Numbered from the stretch's first letter, positions 53,255-62,206 are shown. The stretch is 64,000 bases of DNA from Nocardia grenadensis NBRC 108939 (GCF_001613445.1 NZ_BDCJ01000020.1:183113-247112), one strand, 5' to 3'. Notes: generated by a model not told the origin, from the sequence alone. Made by a program: numbers and translations.

Positions 53255-53300
53255 TGTTCCGCCCCGACACATCCACCGGATTTCAGGCGCGGAACACTGG

Positions 53301-54170
53301 CTAGGCGCAGTGCAACCCGTCGAGCAGGGAATCGAGGATGGGCGTGCGCCGGGTATCGGCGCGCAGGACAGCGGAGACGGGAATGCGGAGGCGGTGGTCG
53401 GCCAGCGGAAGCGCGGCGATGCCCTCGGTGGAGCTGTTGGCGTAGAGAACCGTCCAGGCGTCGGGATGGTTGATGAGCTCCATCGTCGCGGTGTGGTCCG
53501 GTGGGATGGGCGGGCCGAAGGTCGGGCCGGTGGGCAGGTCGGCGAAGGCGGTCCGGATGACATTGTGCAGCAGGAACTGCTCGGATTCCGGCGGGAGGAG
53601 CAGTGGATAGGCGCTGAGTTCGGCGAGGGTGACATCGGTGCGGCCGGCCAGCGGATGCGCGGGCGCGGTGGCCAGTGTGAGGTCTTCCACCCAGAGTTGT
53701 TCGACGACGAGCCCGGCCTGCTGCACACTGCCGCGGATCAGCGCCAGATCGCAGTCGCCGTCCGCGACGGCCGCGACCCGCTGCCGGAACGGTTTGATGA
53801 CGAATTCGATCTCCGCGCCGGGATGCGCCTCGCGGGTGCCGGCGATGGCCGACAGCGATCGAGTGGCGAACGACATATTCGCCGCGAGCCGGATGCGGGG
53901 GCCGGTGGTACGAATGGAGGCGCGGATGGCCGATTCCAGACCTAGCATCTGCTTGGCGAGCGGTAGTAGCCTGGTGCTCGCGTCGGTGGGGACGACCGAT
54001 CGGGTCGAGCGCTCGAAGAGTTGCACGCCCAGGTCGTGTTCGAGCCGGGCGATCTGGTGGCTGATCGCCGATTGCGAGATGAAGCAGCGGGCCGCCGCCC
54101 GGCTGAAACTGAGCTCCTCGCACACCGCGACGTAGTACGTGAGCTGGCGAAGTTCCACCTCGATCTCCAT
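53301..54170 (-). CDS. LysR-family transcriptional regulator
   Basis: The 289-residue regulator has an N-terminal winged helix (VELRQLTYYVAVCEELSFSRAA, AISHQIARLEHDLG, FERSTRSV) and a LysR substrate-binding domain. It is divergent from the NADH dehydrogenase gene at 54270, whose promoter it probably controls. The ligand is unknown. Confidence 0.92.
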   Translation of the reverse strand: MEIEVELRQLTYYVAVCEELSFSRAAARCFISQSAISHQIARLEHDLGVQLFERSTRSVVPTDASTRLLPLAKQMLGLESAIRASIRTTGPRIRLAANMSFATRSLSAIAGTREAHPGAEIEFVIKPFRQRVAAVADGDCDLALIRGSVQQAGLVVEQLWVEDLTLATAPAHPLAGRTDVTLAELSAYPLLLPPESEQFLLHNVIRTAFADLPTGPTFGPPIPPDHTATMELINHPDAWTVLYANSSTEGIAALPLADHRLRIPVSAVLRADTRRTPILDSLLDGLHCA

Positions 54171-54185
54171 TCATGACCAGAACAG

Positions 54186-54205
54186 ATAAGAGTCATCTCA
54201 ATTAT
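54186..54205. promoter_or_regulatory. Candidate LysR binding dyad
   Basis: ATAA (54186-54189) and TTAT (54202-54205) form an interrupted dyad (N12) in the 99-bp divergent gap between the LysR gene and the NADH dehydrogenase. LysR proteins usually bind such AT-rich T-N11-A-type sites. This fits autoregulation plus control of the neighbouring gene. Confidence 0.4.
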
Positions 54206-54269
54206 GCGCCCTGAACCCTGAAATATCTGCCTTCTGGATGACGGTTCCTAATGAGTGAAGGAGGCTGTC

Positions 54270-55574
54270 ATGCACAAGGTCACTGGGATCGGCGCCGGCA
54301 TCGAGTACGCGGACGTCGTGATCATCGGTTCAGGGTTCGGCGGACTCGCCGCGGCCAAACAACTGGCCAAGGCGGGAGTGAATTATGTCCTGATCTCGAG
54401 CACGCCGGAACACCTGTTCCAGCCGCTGCTATATCAGGTCGCCACCGGGGTGTTGGCGTCCGCGGAGATCGCACCCCCGATCGCGAACATCCTGCGCCGG
54501 CACAAGGAGGCCGACGTCCGGTTGGGCGAGGTCACCGCCATCGAGCCCGACGCCGCCATCCTGACCTACAGCAACGGCGACGAGGTGCGCCGGATCCGCT
54601 ACGGATCGCTGATCGCGGCCACCGGGGCGAGCCAGTCGTACTTCGGTCGCGACGACTTCGCCGACAAGACCTACTCACTCAAGACCATCGACGACGCCAA
54701 GCTGCTCCGGGCCCAGATCGCGCGGGTGTTCCGGGAAGCGGCCCAGGCCGACGAGGAGACCCGGCGGCGGCTGCTGTCGTTCGTCGTGGTCGGTGCCGGG
54801 GCCACCGGTGTGGAGGTCGCGGGACAGCTGAAGGAGCTGGCCAAGCGCTACTACCATGAGGAAGTCTCGGTGACCCTGGTCGAGGGTGCCGGTGCGGTCC
54901 TACCGCCGTTCGGCGGCGGGCTGTCGGAGTACGCGAAGAAATCATTGACCCGCAGCGGGGTGGAAGTGCTGCTGGGCACCTTCGTCACCGATATCGAGGA
55001 CGGGCACGTCACGGTCAAGGACAAAGCGGGCACCGAGCGGCAGATCGACGCCGAGACCATCGTCTGGTCGGCGGGCGTGCAGGCGGGTGGGTTCGCGAAG
55101 CTGCTGGCCGAGGTCACCGGCTGCGAGACCGACCGCGCCGGGCGACTGCTGATCAACCCCGACCTCACCGTGGGCGGCTACGCCGATATCTACGCCATCG
55201 GCGATATGACCTCACTCAACGGTTACCCGGGCCAGTCGCCGGTGGCCATGCAGGAGGGCCGGCACGCGGCCGACATCATCAGCCGTGACAAGCACCCGGG
55301 CACCCCGTTCGTATACTGGGACAAGGGCAGCATGGCGGTGATCAGCCGGTTCAGCGCCGTCACCAAGCTGAACGAGAAGGTCACCTTCCGCGGTGTGTTC
55401 GCGTGGTTCATCTGGCTCGCCGTGCACCTCTTCTACCTGGTCGGATTCCGGAACCGGTTCGCCGCGGTCCTGTCGTGGCTGGTGGCGTTCATCGGTACCG
55501 GTAGGCCGGGATTCCAGGAAGTGGACCGGCAGCATCTGGAACGGGTGCGCGAACCCGAACGTTTCGTCGCGTAG
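54270..55574 (+). CDS. ndh: Type II NADH dehydrogenase-like FAD protein
   Basis: The 434-residue oxidoreductase has two dinucleotide folds: VVIIGSGFGGLAAAKQLA for FAD and FVVVGAGATGVEVAGQLKE for NADH, then the family phrases YAIGDMTSLNGYPGQSPV. The C-terminus has a hydrophobic amphipathic segment (VFAWFIWLAVHLFYLVGF) that anchors it to the membrane. It would pass electrons from NADH to menaquinone without pumping protons. ATG 54270 has AAGGAGG upstream. Divergent LysR gene suggests regulation. Confidence 0.88.
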   Translation: MHKVTGIGAGIEYADVVIIGSGFGGLAAAKQLAKAGVNYVLISSTPEHLFQPLLYQVATGVLASAEIAPPIANILRRHKEADVRLGEVTAIEPDAAILTYSNGDEVRRIRYGSLIAATGASQSYFGRDDFADKTYSLKTIDDAKLLRAQIARVFREAAQADEETRRRLLSFVVVGAGATGVEVAGQLKELAKRYYHEEVSVTLVEGAGAVLPPFGGGLSEYAKKSLTRSGVEVLLGTFVTDIEDGHVTVKDKAGTERQIDAETIVWSAGVQAGGFAKLLAEVTGCETDRAGRLLINPDLTVGGYADIYAIGDMTSLNGYPGQSPVAMQEGRHAADIISRDKHPGTPFVYWDKGSMAVISRFSAVTKLNEKVTFRGVFAWFIWLAVHLFYLVGFRNRFAAVLSWLVAFIGTGRPGFQEVDRQHLERVREPERFVA

Positions 55575-55578
55575 CGCC

Positions 55579-55615
55579 GCGCGTGGCGGGCCCGTCCGAC
55601 GGGCCCGCCACGCGC
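55579..55615 (+). terminator. Strong hairpin after ndh
   Basis: Two perfectly complementary 18-bp arms (GCGCGTGGCGGGCCCGTC at 55579-55596 and its reverse complement at 55598-55615) are separated by one base. It starts 4 bp after the ndh stop and lacks a T tract. Confidence 0.85.
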
Positions 55616-55789
55616 GTCCGAGTGGCGAACTCCGGGTCGCGACCAATCCAACAGCAGAGCTGTTCACGCGAACATGCGGGTACCGCGCGGTAAACGTTCG
55701 ATGTGATCTGCGTCTCGTTAACCGAACCGGCATGTGCGCGACATGCCACGGACGCCCGCACGCCGTGTCGGACTGGCCTGCTTGGCATC

Positions 55790-56617
55790 ATGGCTATTAC
55801 GTCCGTGCCGACGGCTCCGGCTCGACCGGCCGCCGGCGAAAATCACCGGTCCCGATACGCACTGATCGTCTCCTCCGATACCGACCATCGCCTCGCGGCA
55901 CAGCGGTTGCGGTACAACGTATTCGCCGATGAACCGGGTTTCCGGATCCCCGACAACGGTACGGGGCTGGATGTCGACCGGTTCGACGAACACTGCGACC
56001 ATATGCTGGTCCGCGACGAGGCCACCGGCGAATTCGTCGGCTGCTACCGGATGTTGCCGCCGGACAACGTCGCCGCCGCCGGCGGGTACTACACCGCCAC
56101 CGAATTCGATCTCACGAATCTCGACCCGGTGGGTATGCGGATCGTGGAGATGGGCCGGGCCTGTGTGGTCCCCGACCATCGCAACGGTTCGGTGCTCACC
56201 CTCATGTGGGCCGGAATCCTCCACTACATCCAGCTCACCGGCTATGACCGGGTGATGGGATGCGCCTCGGTCCCGATGCGGAACAGCCCCGGTGACCCGG
56301 CCGGGGTCAATGTGCGCGGCGTCCGCGATTTCCTGCTCGGTAAACACGCCTGCGCTCCCGAGAAGCGCGTACGCCCCTATCGTCCCGTGGTGGTCGACGG
56401 AGTGGCGCTGGACGATCTACCCGCCCCCGGCCGCCCCGAATTGCCGCCGCTGTTGGGGGGCTACCTGCGGCTCGGTGCCGAGATCTGCGGGGAGCCCGCG
56501 CACGATCCGGATTTCGCCGTGGCGGATTTCGTGGTGTTGCTGGGGCTCGACACCATCAACACCCGGTATCTGGATCGGTTACGCGGTGCGGCCGCGAAGT
56601 TCGACGGCGGGCGGTGA
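55790..56617 (+). CDS. GNAT-type N-acyltransferase, OlsB-like
   Basis: The 275-residue protein resembles ornithine-acyl-ACP N-acyltransferase (OlsB) and hemolysin-like acyl transferases: LAAQRLRYNVFADE, EFVGCYRMLPP, VEMGRACVVPDHRNGSVL and MGCASVPMRN. Its partner gene at 56622 encodes a PlsC-type acyltransferase, the pairing that makes ornithine-type lipids. In M. tuberculosis the same pair (Rv3027c, Rv3026c) is known next to fixBA. ATG 55790 starts at the family's N-terminus. Confidence 0.85.
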   Translation: MAITSVPTAPARPAAGENHRSRYALIVSSDTDHRLAAQRLRYNVFADEPGFRIPDNGTGLDVDRFDEHCDHMLVRDEATGEFVGCYRMLPPDNVAAAGGYYTATEFDLTNLDPVGMRIVEMGRACVVPDHRNGSVLTLMWAGILHYIQLTGYDRVMGCASVPMRNSPGDPAGVNVRGVRDFLLGKHACAPEKRVRPYRPVVVDGVALDDLPAPGRPELPPLLGGYLRLGAEICGEPAHDPDFAVADFVVLLGLDTINTRYLDRLRGAAAKFDGGR

Positions 56618-56621
56618 CGCG

Positions 56622-57551
56622 ATGGAGACCGTCGCGCAGCAGGTGGACCAGGCGCCGGTGGCTCGTGCCGGCCCGCACGCCTGGATGCCGGTGAGCCCGT
56701 GCGGAGTCGGTTGTGTGCAGCAGCGCCCCGAGATCGGTATCGCGCGGGCCGGTCTGCGGGCGGCCGGAGCCGTATCGGTGCTGCTCGCCTACCCGTTCGT
56801 GCACATCGTCACGCCGGCGTCCCGGCGGTCGGGGGTGCAGCGGCGGTTCGCCCGGACCCTCCTGCGTGCGTGCGGTATCCGGCTGCGGGTGGTGGACCGG
56901 CGCACCGGAGCCGCGGCGATCGGGGCGCGCTACGCCCGACCGGGCACCGGAGTGCTCGTTGTCTGCGGGCATATCGGCTGGGCGGATATCGTCGTGCTCG
57001 CCTCGGTGCAGCCGCTCGCCTTCGTGGCGCGGGCCGATCTGATCGATTGGCCGGTGCTCGGCGCGCTCGCCCGGGTGATGCGGGTCGTCCCGATCGAGCG
57101 GGAGCGCCTGCGCCGCCTGCCGGATGTGGTCGAGCGGGTCGGGCACCGGCTCGCCGCGGGTGAGCGGATCGGATTCTTCCCGGAGGGCACCACCTGGTGT
57201 GGCCGGGCCTACGGGTCGCTGCGGCCGGCGCTGTTCCAGGCCGCGGTCGATACCGCGACCCCCGTGCAGCCGGTCCGGCTGCGGTACCTGGATGCGCACG
57301 GCCACAGGTCCACCGTTCCCGGTTTCGTCGGGGACGACACCCTGGTCGATTCGATCGTGCGGGTGCTGCGGGCCCGGAACCTGACCGCCGAAGTGGTACT
57401 GACGCCGGTGGAACCGGCGGGCGCCGACCGCAAGGAGCTGGCCCGGCGGTGTGAGCGTGCGGTGCGCGCGGAAGAGCTTTCCGACGCCGCGCACGCGGTG
57501 CTGGTGGCCGCTGGCCGGCAGCTGACGAAAGCGGCGATCACCACTGTCTGA
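56622..57551 (+). CDS. PlsC-type lysophospholipid acyltransferase
   Basis: The 309-residue enzyme has the acyltransferase motifs HIGWAD (HxxxxD), VVPIERERLRRLPD and FFPEGTTW (the substrate-binding block), followed by the family's PVRLRYLD. The N-terminal helix anchors it to the membrane. It starts 5 bp after the GNAT stop, so the two act as an operon to make or remodel amino-lipids or phospholipids. Confidence 0.88.
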   Translation: METVAQQVDQAPVARAGPHAWMPVSPCGVGCVQQRPEIGIARAGLRAAGAVSVLLAYPFVHIVTPASRRSGVQRRFARTLLRACGIRLRVVDRRTGAAAIGARYARPGTGVLVVCGHIGWADIVVLASVQPLAFVARADLIDWPVLGALARVMRVVPIERERLRRLPDVVERVGHRLAAGERIGFFPEGTTWCGRAYGSLRPALFQAAVDTATPVQPVRLRYLDAHGHRSTVPGFVGDDTLVDSIVRVLRARNLTAEVVLTPVEPAGADRKELARRCERAVRAEELSDAAHAVLVAAGRQLTKAAITTV

Positions 57552-57623
57552 TCCGAGCGGTGCCGGTCGGGTCCACGGAGTGGAACCAGCCTCTCCATTG
57601 TTTTTTATCGACTCGTCCATTCA

Positions 57624-57647
57624 CGTACCGCTATTTAACGGCTACTT
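57624..57647 (+). promoter_or_regulatory. Operator-like palindrome, copy A
   Basis: This 24-bp stretch (CGTACCGCTATTTAACGGCT followed by ACTT) closely resembles the more perfect palindrome at 58309-58332. It lies 8 bp outside the 3' end of the gene at 57655 and 73 bp after the acyltransferase stop. It is probably a second binding site for the same regulator. Confidence 0.4.
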
Positions 57648-57654
57648 GAAAATG

Positions 57655-58224
57655 TCATCTCGCGCTGCCCGTGCCCGGCAGCCCGGGCAGGACGGGCAAC
57701 GCGAAGGGTAGGGGCGGGAGCACCGGCAGCTGGACCTGCGGCAGCAGGCTCGGTGGCGGCGGTGGGATATAGGGGTTGGGCATATTCCAGTTCGGCGGTG
57801 CACCGCCGCCGCCGCCGCGGGGATTCGGATTCTCGTGGTCCCAGTCAGCGGGCCGGTCGTAGTCGCGGCCGCGGTCGTTGCGTGAATCGCGGTCGGGGTA
57901 CTGGTTGTCGCCGCTGTTGAGGTGGTCTTCCCACCCGTCGTAATCCTGCCGGTGGTGGTCCTTGTAGCCGTAGTGGCCGTTGTCGTCCCAGCCGAACTTG
58001 TCGCCGCCGTCCCAGGCCTGATGATCGTTGTCACCCCAGCCGTTGCTGTCCCAGCCGGAGCTATCGCCGAAGCTGTCGCTGGAATCGCTGCCGACGTGCG
58101 TCGCGCCGATCTGATCGGCGAGGGCGGGGCCGGCGGTGGCTGCCAGCGGCCCAAGGGTGATGACGGCGAGCGCGGCGATCCGCGCCGCGAAACGGCGGGC
58201 GCGCTGGTCGTGGTTTCGGTTCAT
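57655..58224 (-). CDS. Secreted Asp/Gly/His-rich protein with Pro-rich tail
   Basis: The 189-residue protein has an N-terminal signal peptide (RIAALAVITLGPLAATAGPALA) and no lipobox. The next ~100 residues are almost all Asp, Gly, His, Asn, Ser and Trp with spaced DxxG and W-D motifs, which suggests a metal- or surface-binding low-complexity region. A Pro/Leu-rich tail (IPPPPPSLLPQVQLP and beyond) follows. I do not recognise a family. A strong palindromic operator lies 85 bp upstream. Confidence 0.65.
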   Translation of the reverse strand: MNRNHDQRARRFAARIAALAVITLGPLAATAGPALADQIGATHVGSDSSDSFGDSSGWDSNGWGDNDHQAWDGGDKFGWDDNGHYGYKDHHRQDYDGWEDHLNSGDNQYPDRDSRNDRGRDYDRPADWDHENPNPRGGGGGAPPNWNMPNPYIPPPPPSLLPQVQLPVLPPLPFALPVLPGLPGTGSAR

Positions 58225-58308
58225 CGGTGGGGTCCTCACTCGGTCACGCCCCCGCTCGTCGCCCGGGGCGGATCGCACTCCGCGAGTGCCTATTGATACA
58301 TCAATTAC

Positions 58309-58332
58309 CGTACCGCTGACTAACGGTACGTT
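58309..58332 (-). promoter_or_regulatory. Operator-like palindrome, copy B
   Basis: CGTACCG-CTGACTAA-CGGTACG is a perfect 7-bp inverted repeat, 85 bp upstream of the secreted-protein start. A degenerate copy occurs on the other side of the gene at 57624. The shape and CGGTACG half-site suit a TetR-family regulator. Confidence 0.5.
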
Positions 58333-58714
58333 CAACAGGTGGGTGTCAAGTGGGGTGATCGGCCCAACCGGGGCAGGCTGGTACCGCTCGCCCGCCGCGG
58401 GGCGCGCCGCCACACGGGGTTTCCGGCGTGCGGGACACAATGTGGGCGGACGCGGCTAGGGTGGTGAGGAACGAGGAACACCGTCGAGCAGCCGGTTCGG
58501 CTGCCGAACTCCGAGGGGCCGGCCGCGAATGACCCCGGCACCCCGGGTAGCTCCGCTCGGCCGCACCGGCGCCGAGTGCCATGGGTTTCGGATGGGTATC
58601 CCCGAAAGGTCCCGGCCCCGATCCGACTCGGACCGCCGGTGCAAGACCCACCTTCTCGACCTCTGCCGTATGGAACTCGCGTCGGCAGCGCACACCGAAG
58701 ATCGGAGCACGACC
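58333..58714. other. Intergenic region before the lipid acyltransferase pair
   Basis: No gene could be supported in this 382-bp stretch. Both strands show only low-quality frames. Confidence 0.35.
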
Positions 58715-58861
58715 ATGTACGACGACCATCCCGGACTGTTCAGTCACGTCCCCACCGAACCCGAGCCGTATGCGTTACCGGCCGACGACAACCGGCCGGT
58801 TTTCCTCACCGCGGCCCGAGAGACCGACGGCCCCGCCGCGCCGGACGCCGGTGGCAGGTAG
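58715..58861 (+). CDS. Small hypothetical protein upstream of a PatA-like gene
   Basis: The 48-residue frame starts at ATG 58715 (MYDDHPGLFSHVPTEPEPYA) and is rich in Asp, Pro and Ala. Its stop is 4 bp before the acyltransferase start, so it is likely a translationally linked small gene. No family is known to me. Confidence 0.4.
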   Translation: MYDDHPGLFSHVPTEPEPYALPADDNRPVFLTAARETDGPAAPDAGGR

Positions 58862-58865
58862 AGAC

Positions 58866-59729
58866 ATGCCCGGCCGGGCGCAGGACCTCGCCTACGCGGC
58901 GGGCTGGCGCCTGGTGCGAGCCCTGCCGCAGCGCTGGGCATTACGCCTGTTCGACGCGGCCGCCGACCGGATCGCGCGCCGCGACGGCGGTCCGGTCCGA
59001 TTGCGGCGCAACCTCGCCCGGGTCCTCGGCGTCGACCCCGCGCAGGTTCCGCCGGAGCTGGTCCGGGCGAATCTCCGTTCCTACGCCAGGTATTGGCGGG
59101 AGGCCTTCCGATTGCCGGCGATGGATCCATATGCACTGGCGGACACCATCGAGTCCTCGGCCACCGGACTCCACCGGGTCCGGGAGGCGTACGCCGCCGG
59201 TCACGGTGTAGTGATCGCCCTGCCGCACAGCGGGAACTGGGATCTCGCCGGTGTCTGGCTCGTCCAGCGGATCGGCACGCCGACCGTGGTCGCCGAGCGC
59301 CTGCGGCCGGAGTCGCTGTTCCAGCGATTCGTCCGCTTCCGAGAGGGGCTGGGCTTCGAGATCATCCCGCTCACCGGTGGCGACACACCCCCGTTCCGGC
59401 TGCTGAGCGACCGGCTGCGCGCAGGCGGTGTGGTGTGCCTGCTCGGTGAGCGTGACCTGTCGGGCCGGGGTGTGCCGGTGACCTTCTTCGGTGCACCGGC
59501 ACGGCTACCCGCCGGTCCGGCGCGGCTCGCCATCGATACCGGCGCCCCACTGCTGCCCGTGCACTGCTGGTTCACGGCGACCGGATGGGGATTCTCGGTC
59601 GGTGACCCGATCGATACCTCCCGCGGTGTCCAGGAGGCCACCCAGGAGCTGGCCGATCGCTTCGCCGCCGGTATCGCCGCCCATCCCGCGGACTGGCATA
59701 TGTTGCAGCGGGTCTGGACGGACGGATGA
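58866..59729 (+). CDS. PatA-like (LpxL/HtrB family) lipid acyltransferase
   Basis: The 287-residue protein has the LpxL/HtrB motif HSGNWDLAG (HxxxxD), then ERDLSGRGV and a membrane-facing C-terminus. It is most like actinobacterial phosphatidylinositol mannoside acyltransferase. It is slightly shorter than mycobacterial PatA. It would use acyl-CoA to modify a phosphatidyl-inositol mannoside in the inner leaflet. ATG 58866 matches the family start. Confidence 0.82.
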   Translation: MPGRAQDLAYAAGWRLVRALPQRWALRLFDAAADRIARRDGGPVRLRRNLARVLGVDPAQVPPELVRANLRSYARYWREAFRLPAMDPYALADTIESSATGLHRVREAYAAGHGVVIALPHSGNWDLAGVWLVQRIGTPTVVAERLRPESLFQRFVRFREGLGFEIIPLTGGDTPPFRLLSDRLRAGGVVCLLGERDLSGRGVPVTFFGAPARLPAGPARLAIDTGAPLLPVHCWFTATGWGFSVGDPIDTSRGVQEATQELADRFAAGIAAHPADWHMLQRVWTDG

Positions 59730-59734
59730 CGGAG

Positions 59735-59870
59735 TGGTGTGCTGATGATCGTCTCCTGGATCTCGCCGGTGCCTTCTCCGATCAGGAAGAACGGCGCTTC
59801 GCGTATGAGGCGTTCGCTCGGCGTACTCGGCGTAGCCGAAACCGTCGCAGCACTTCGTAAGGTGCCCCAC
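59735..59870 (-). pseudogene. Acyl-CoA dehydrogenase C-terminal fragment
   Basis: The minus strand encodes DGFGYAEYAE and then, shifted by a 4-base insertion, RLIREAPFFLIGEGTGEIQE, the end of the conserved acyl-CoA dehydrogenase C-terminal helix. It has no start, no catalytic part and no stop inside the homologous part. It is a short remnant squeezed between the PatA-like gene and an AraC remnant. Confidence 0.6.
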
Positions 59871-59931
59871 CGCGACCGCGCGGCCGGTCGCGCGGCGGCG
59901 TCAACCGTAAGGTCGGACAATCGGCCCGGCT

Positions 59932-60478
59932 TTACCGGAGGGAGCGGGCGAAGCGGCCCGGTGTGGTGCCGGTCCAGCGGGTGAAGGCGTGGGTGAATGC
60001 GGACGCGTCGGCGTAGCCGAGACGGCGTGCGACCTCGTCGACCGTGGTGCCGAGAGCGAGCAGTTCCTCGGCGAGAAGGTGACGAGTTTCGGCTACCAGG
60101 CCACGGTAGGAGGTGCCTTCGGCCTCGAGACGCCGGCGTAGCGTGCGCACACTCATTCGGAGGTCGGCGGCAATATCTTCCTGTGCGGCGGTGACGCCGC
60201 GGGTGAGCAGGCCCGCGCGGACGCGGGCCGCGGTGCCGTCGCGCCGGCGCCGGCGTTGCATGATATCGGCAGCCTGCTGCTGGGCATGCGCGGCGACGTG
60301 TGGATTCGCCTGGGGCATAGGGAGTTCCAGGATCTCCCGCGTAACAGTGAGCCGGGTGACGGGTGCGTCGAAGGTTGGGCAGACGCCGAGCAGTTCGGTG
60401 AATTGCGCGGCGTAGGCCGGTACGGGGCAGGCGAGTTCGACGGTAGTCGGTGGTACCGCCGCACCGAGTAGTTCGCGA
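59932..60478 (-). pseudogene. 5'-truncated AraC-family regulator (arabinose-binding-type)
   Basis: The frame has a complete C-terminal AraC DNA-binding domain (DLRMSVRTLRRRLEAEGTSY, RRLGYADASAFTHAFTRWTG) and the end of an arabinose-binding-type N-terminal domain (VELACPVPAYAAQFTELLG, MPQANPH). The first 110-150 residues are missing. Homology stops near 60478, exactly where a rightward VirB4-like fragment begins. Confidence 0.7.
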
Positions 60479-61384
60479 TCCAGCGTCGAGGTCCTGCTCG
60501 GCAACCAGAACCCCGCCCAGCGAGCCGCCCTCGACACAGCCCTGTCGGCCACCTACGCCGATGCTGGGATTACTGACGACTCCGCCACCTGGGCCCGCCC
60601 CGCTCCGACGTTGAGCGTCCTGCGCGAGCACTTGGACCGGCTCGCCACTCCCGCGGCTGGCGAGATCGCCGATGGGCTCGCGCCCTACGTCGGCGCCGGA
60701 GCCTACGCCGGGTTGCTCGACGGACCCACTACCACCGACCCCGGAGGCGGGCTGGTGGTGTTCTCGCTGCGCGAGTTGCCCGAGGAACTCAAGACCATCG
60801 GGACCCTGCTGGTCCTGGACGTGACCTGGCGGCGGGTCTCCAATCCGGCTGACCGGCGGCCCCGGATGATCACCGTGGACGAAGCATGGCTGCTCATGCG
60901 TCAGCCCGCAGGAGCCCAGTTCCTGTTCAAGGCGGCGAAGAGCTTCCGCAAACACTGGGCGGGATTGACGGTCGCCACTCAGGACAGCGCCGATGTCCTT
61001 TCCACCGAACTCGGGCGCGCGATCGTCTCCAACGCCGCCACCCAGATTCTGCTCCGCCAAGCCCCCCAAGCCATCGACGAGATTGGTGCGGCATTCCGGC
61101 TCTCCGAGGGCGAGCAACAGTTCCTGCTCTCCGCCGCACGCGGCAGCGGACTGCTCGCCGTCGGCGGCACCGACCGCGCGGTGTTCGCATCGCTGGCCTC
61201 ACCCACCGAGAACGCGCTGATCACCACCGACCCCGGCGAACTCGCCACCAGCAACGACGAAGCCGACATAGATATCGATATCGACGCTACGGCACCGCTG
61301 CCCGCTCTCACCGAACCCGCCGATACCGAGATCGCAACGATCGCGGCGCCGGCGACACCGATGCTCTCGAGAAGGAAGAGGTGA
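60479..61384 (+). pseudogene. 5'-truncated VirB4/TraC-like conjugation ATPase
   Basis: The frame encodes the C-terminal third of a conjugation ATPase: LLGNQNPAQRAALDTALSAT, then LVVFSLRELPEELK, Walker B region RMITVDEAWLLM, the VATQDSADVL motif and the family's end. The Walker A motif and everything before it are missing; there is no start codon in front of the homologous part. It belongs to the conjugation module of an actinomycete integrative and conjugative element. Confidence 0.8.
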
Positions 61385-61881
61385 TCCTCGACTACCGCTC
61401 GGCCTGAACCGGATTCGTCCGTACCTGCCAATGAAACACCCGCCCGCCCGGGTCACGGCACTGCCTCCTGATCAGCACACCCCATCGCCCAGTCGGGGTC
61501 GTATTCCGCCCCGGAAGCGGCGGATGGGTGTGATCGCGGGTGGGCTGCCCCCCGGGCAGCCCGGACCGGTCGATAGGGGGGTGGGGGTGTTGGAGGAGAG
61601 GGGAACGCGACTGCTGAGTAATCGCGGTGTGGCAATCCATCTGCCGATATCGGCCCGCACAGTATGTGGTGCCCAGAAAGTGAAAGAGATGCTTATGGCT
61701 CAGAATTTCAGACGAGATGGCTCTCTTTCGGTGGTAGCCACCGAAATGGTGACGCTAATTCTGTAGCGGTGCTTGACAATTCGATATGCATCGAGCGTTG
61801 ATTGTCTGGAATTCCAATATCCGCGAACTATGTCGGAATCAGTTGGTGAGATCATCTCAATTAGAATCAGGAGTGAACGAC
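61385..61881. other. Intergenic region with two hairpins before the excisionase
   Basis: The 497-bp gap has a perfect 9-bp dyad GGGCTGCCC-N3-GGGCAGCCC at 61542-61562, probably a terminator for the VirB4-like transcript, and another 9-bp dyad TTTCGGTGG-TAG-CCACCGAAA at 61726-61746. The last 200 bp are AT-richer than the rest of the window, as is usual around element control regions. Confidence 0.5.
61773..61802 (+). promoter_or_regulatory. Candidate promoter of the excisionase-integrase operon
   Basis: TTGACA at 61773-61778 is a perfect -35 hexamer. GTTGAT at 61797-61802 is a weak -10 at 18-bp spacing. It lies 80 bp before the excisionase start and just after the dyad at 61726-61746, a likely regulator site. 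Confidence 0.5.
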
Positions 61882-62112
61882 GTGGAAGATAGGTTTTCCG
61901 GCTGGCTGACGACTGATGATGTCGCGGATCGGTTGAAGATACCGTCAAAGACACTGGCCAACTGGGCATCCCTTGGCAAGGGCCCCCGCTTCGCGCGCAT
62001 CGGCCGCCATCGGAGGTATCGGTTGAGTGATTTGATGGCCTGGGAAGAGATAATGCTCGAGCAGGGCGGCGGCCATATTCTCGACGAGACCGAGCGTCGA
62101 GATGCCGCGTAA
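61882..62112 (+). CDS. xis: Excisionase-type helix-turn-helix protein
   Basis: The 76-residue protein has an HTH_17/MerR-type winged helix (LTTDDVADRLKIPSKTLANW, RFARIGRHRRYRLSDLMAWE), the form found in excisionases next to tyrosine integrases. I start at GTG 61882, 8 bases after AGGAG; a GTG at 61873 is also in frame. It is 94 bp before the integrase gene. Its role is to direct excision with the integrase. Confidence 0.8.
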   Translation: MEDRFSGWLTTDDVADRLKIPSKTLANWASLGKGPRFARIGRHRRYRLSDLMAWEEIMLEQGGGHILDETERRDAA

Positions 62113-62206
62113 CAGAGGCGGAACGGCCAGCGCCCGGTCTCGTCCGCCTCTGCCCTGGACATTTACGTCGGTTCGGGTCGACCACCGACCGGCGGGGAAA
62201 TAGCCA

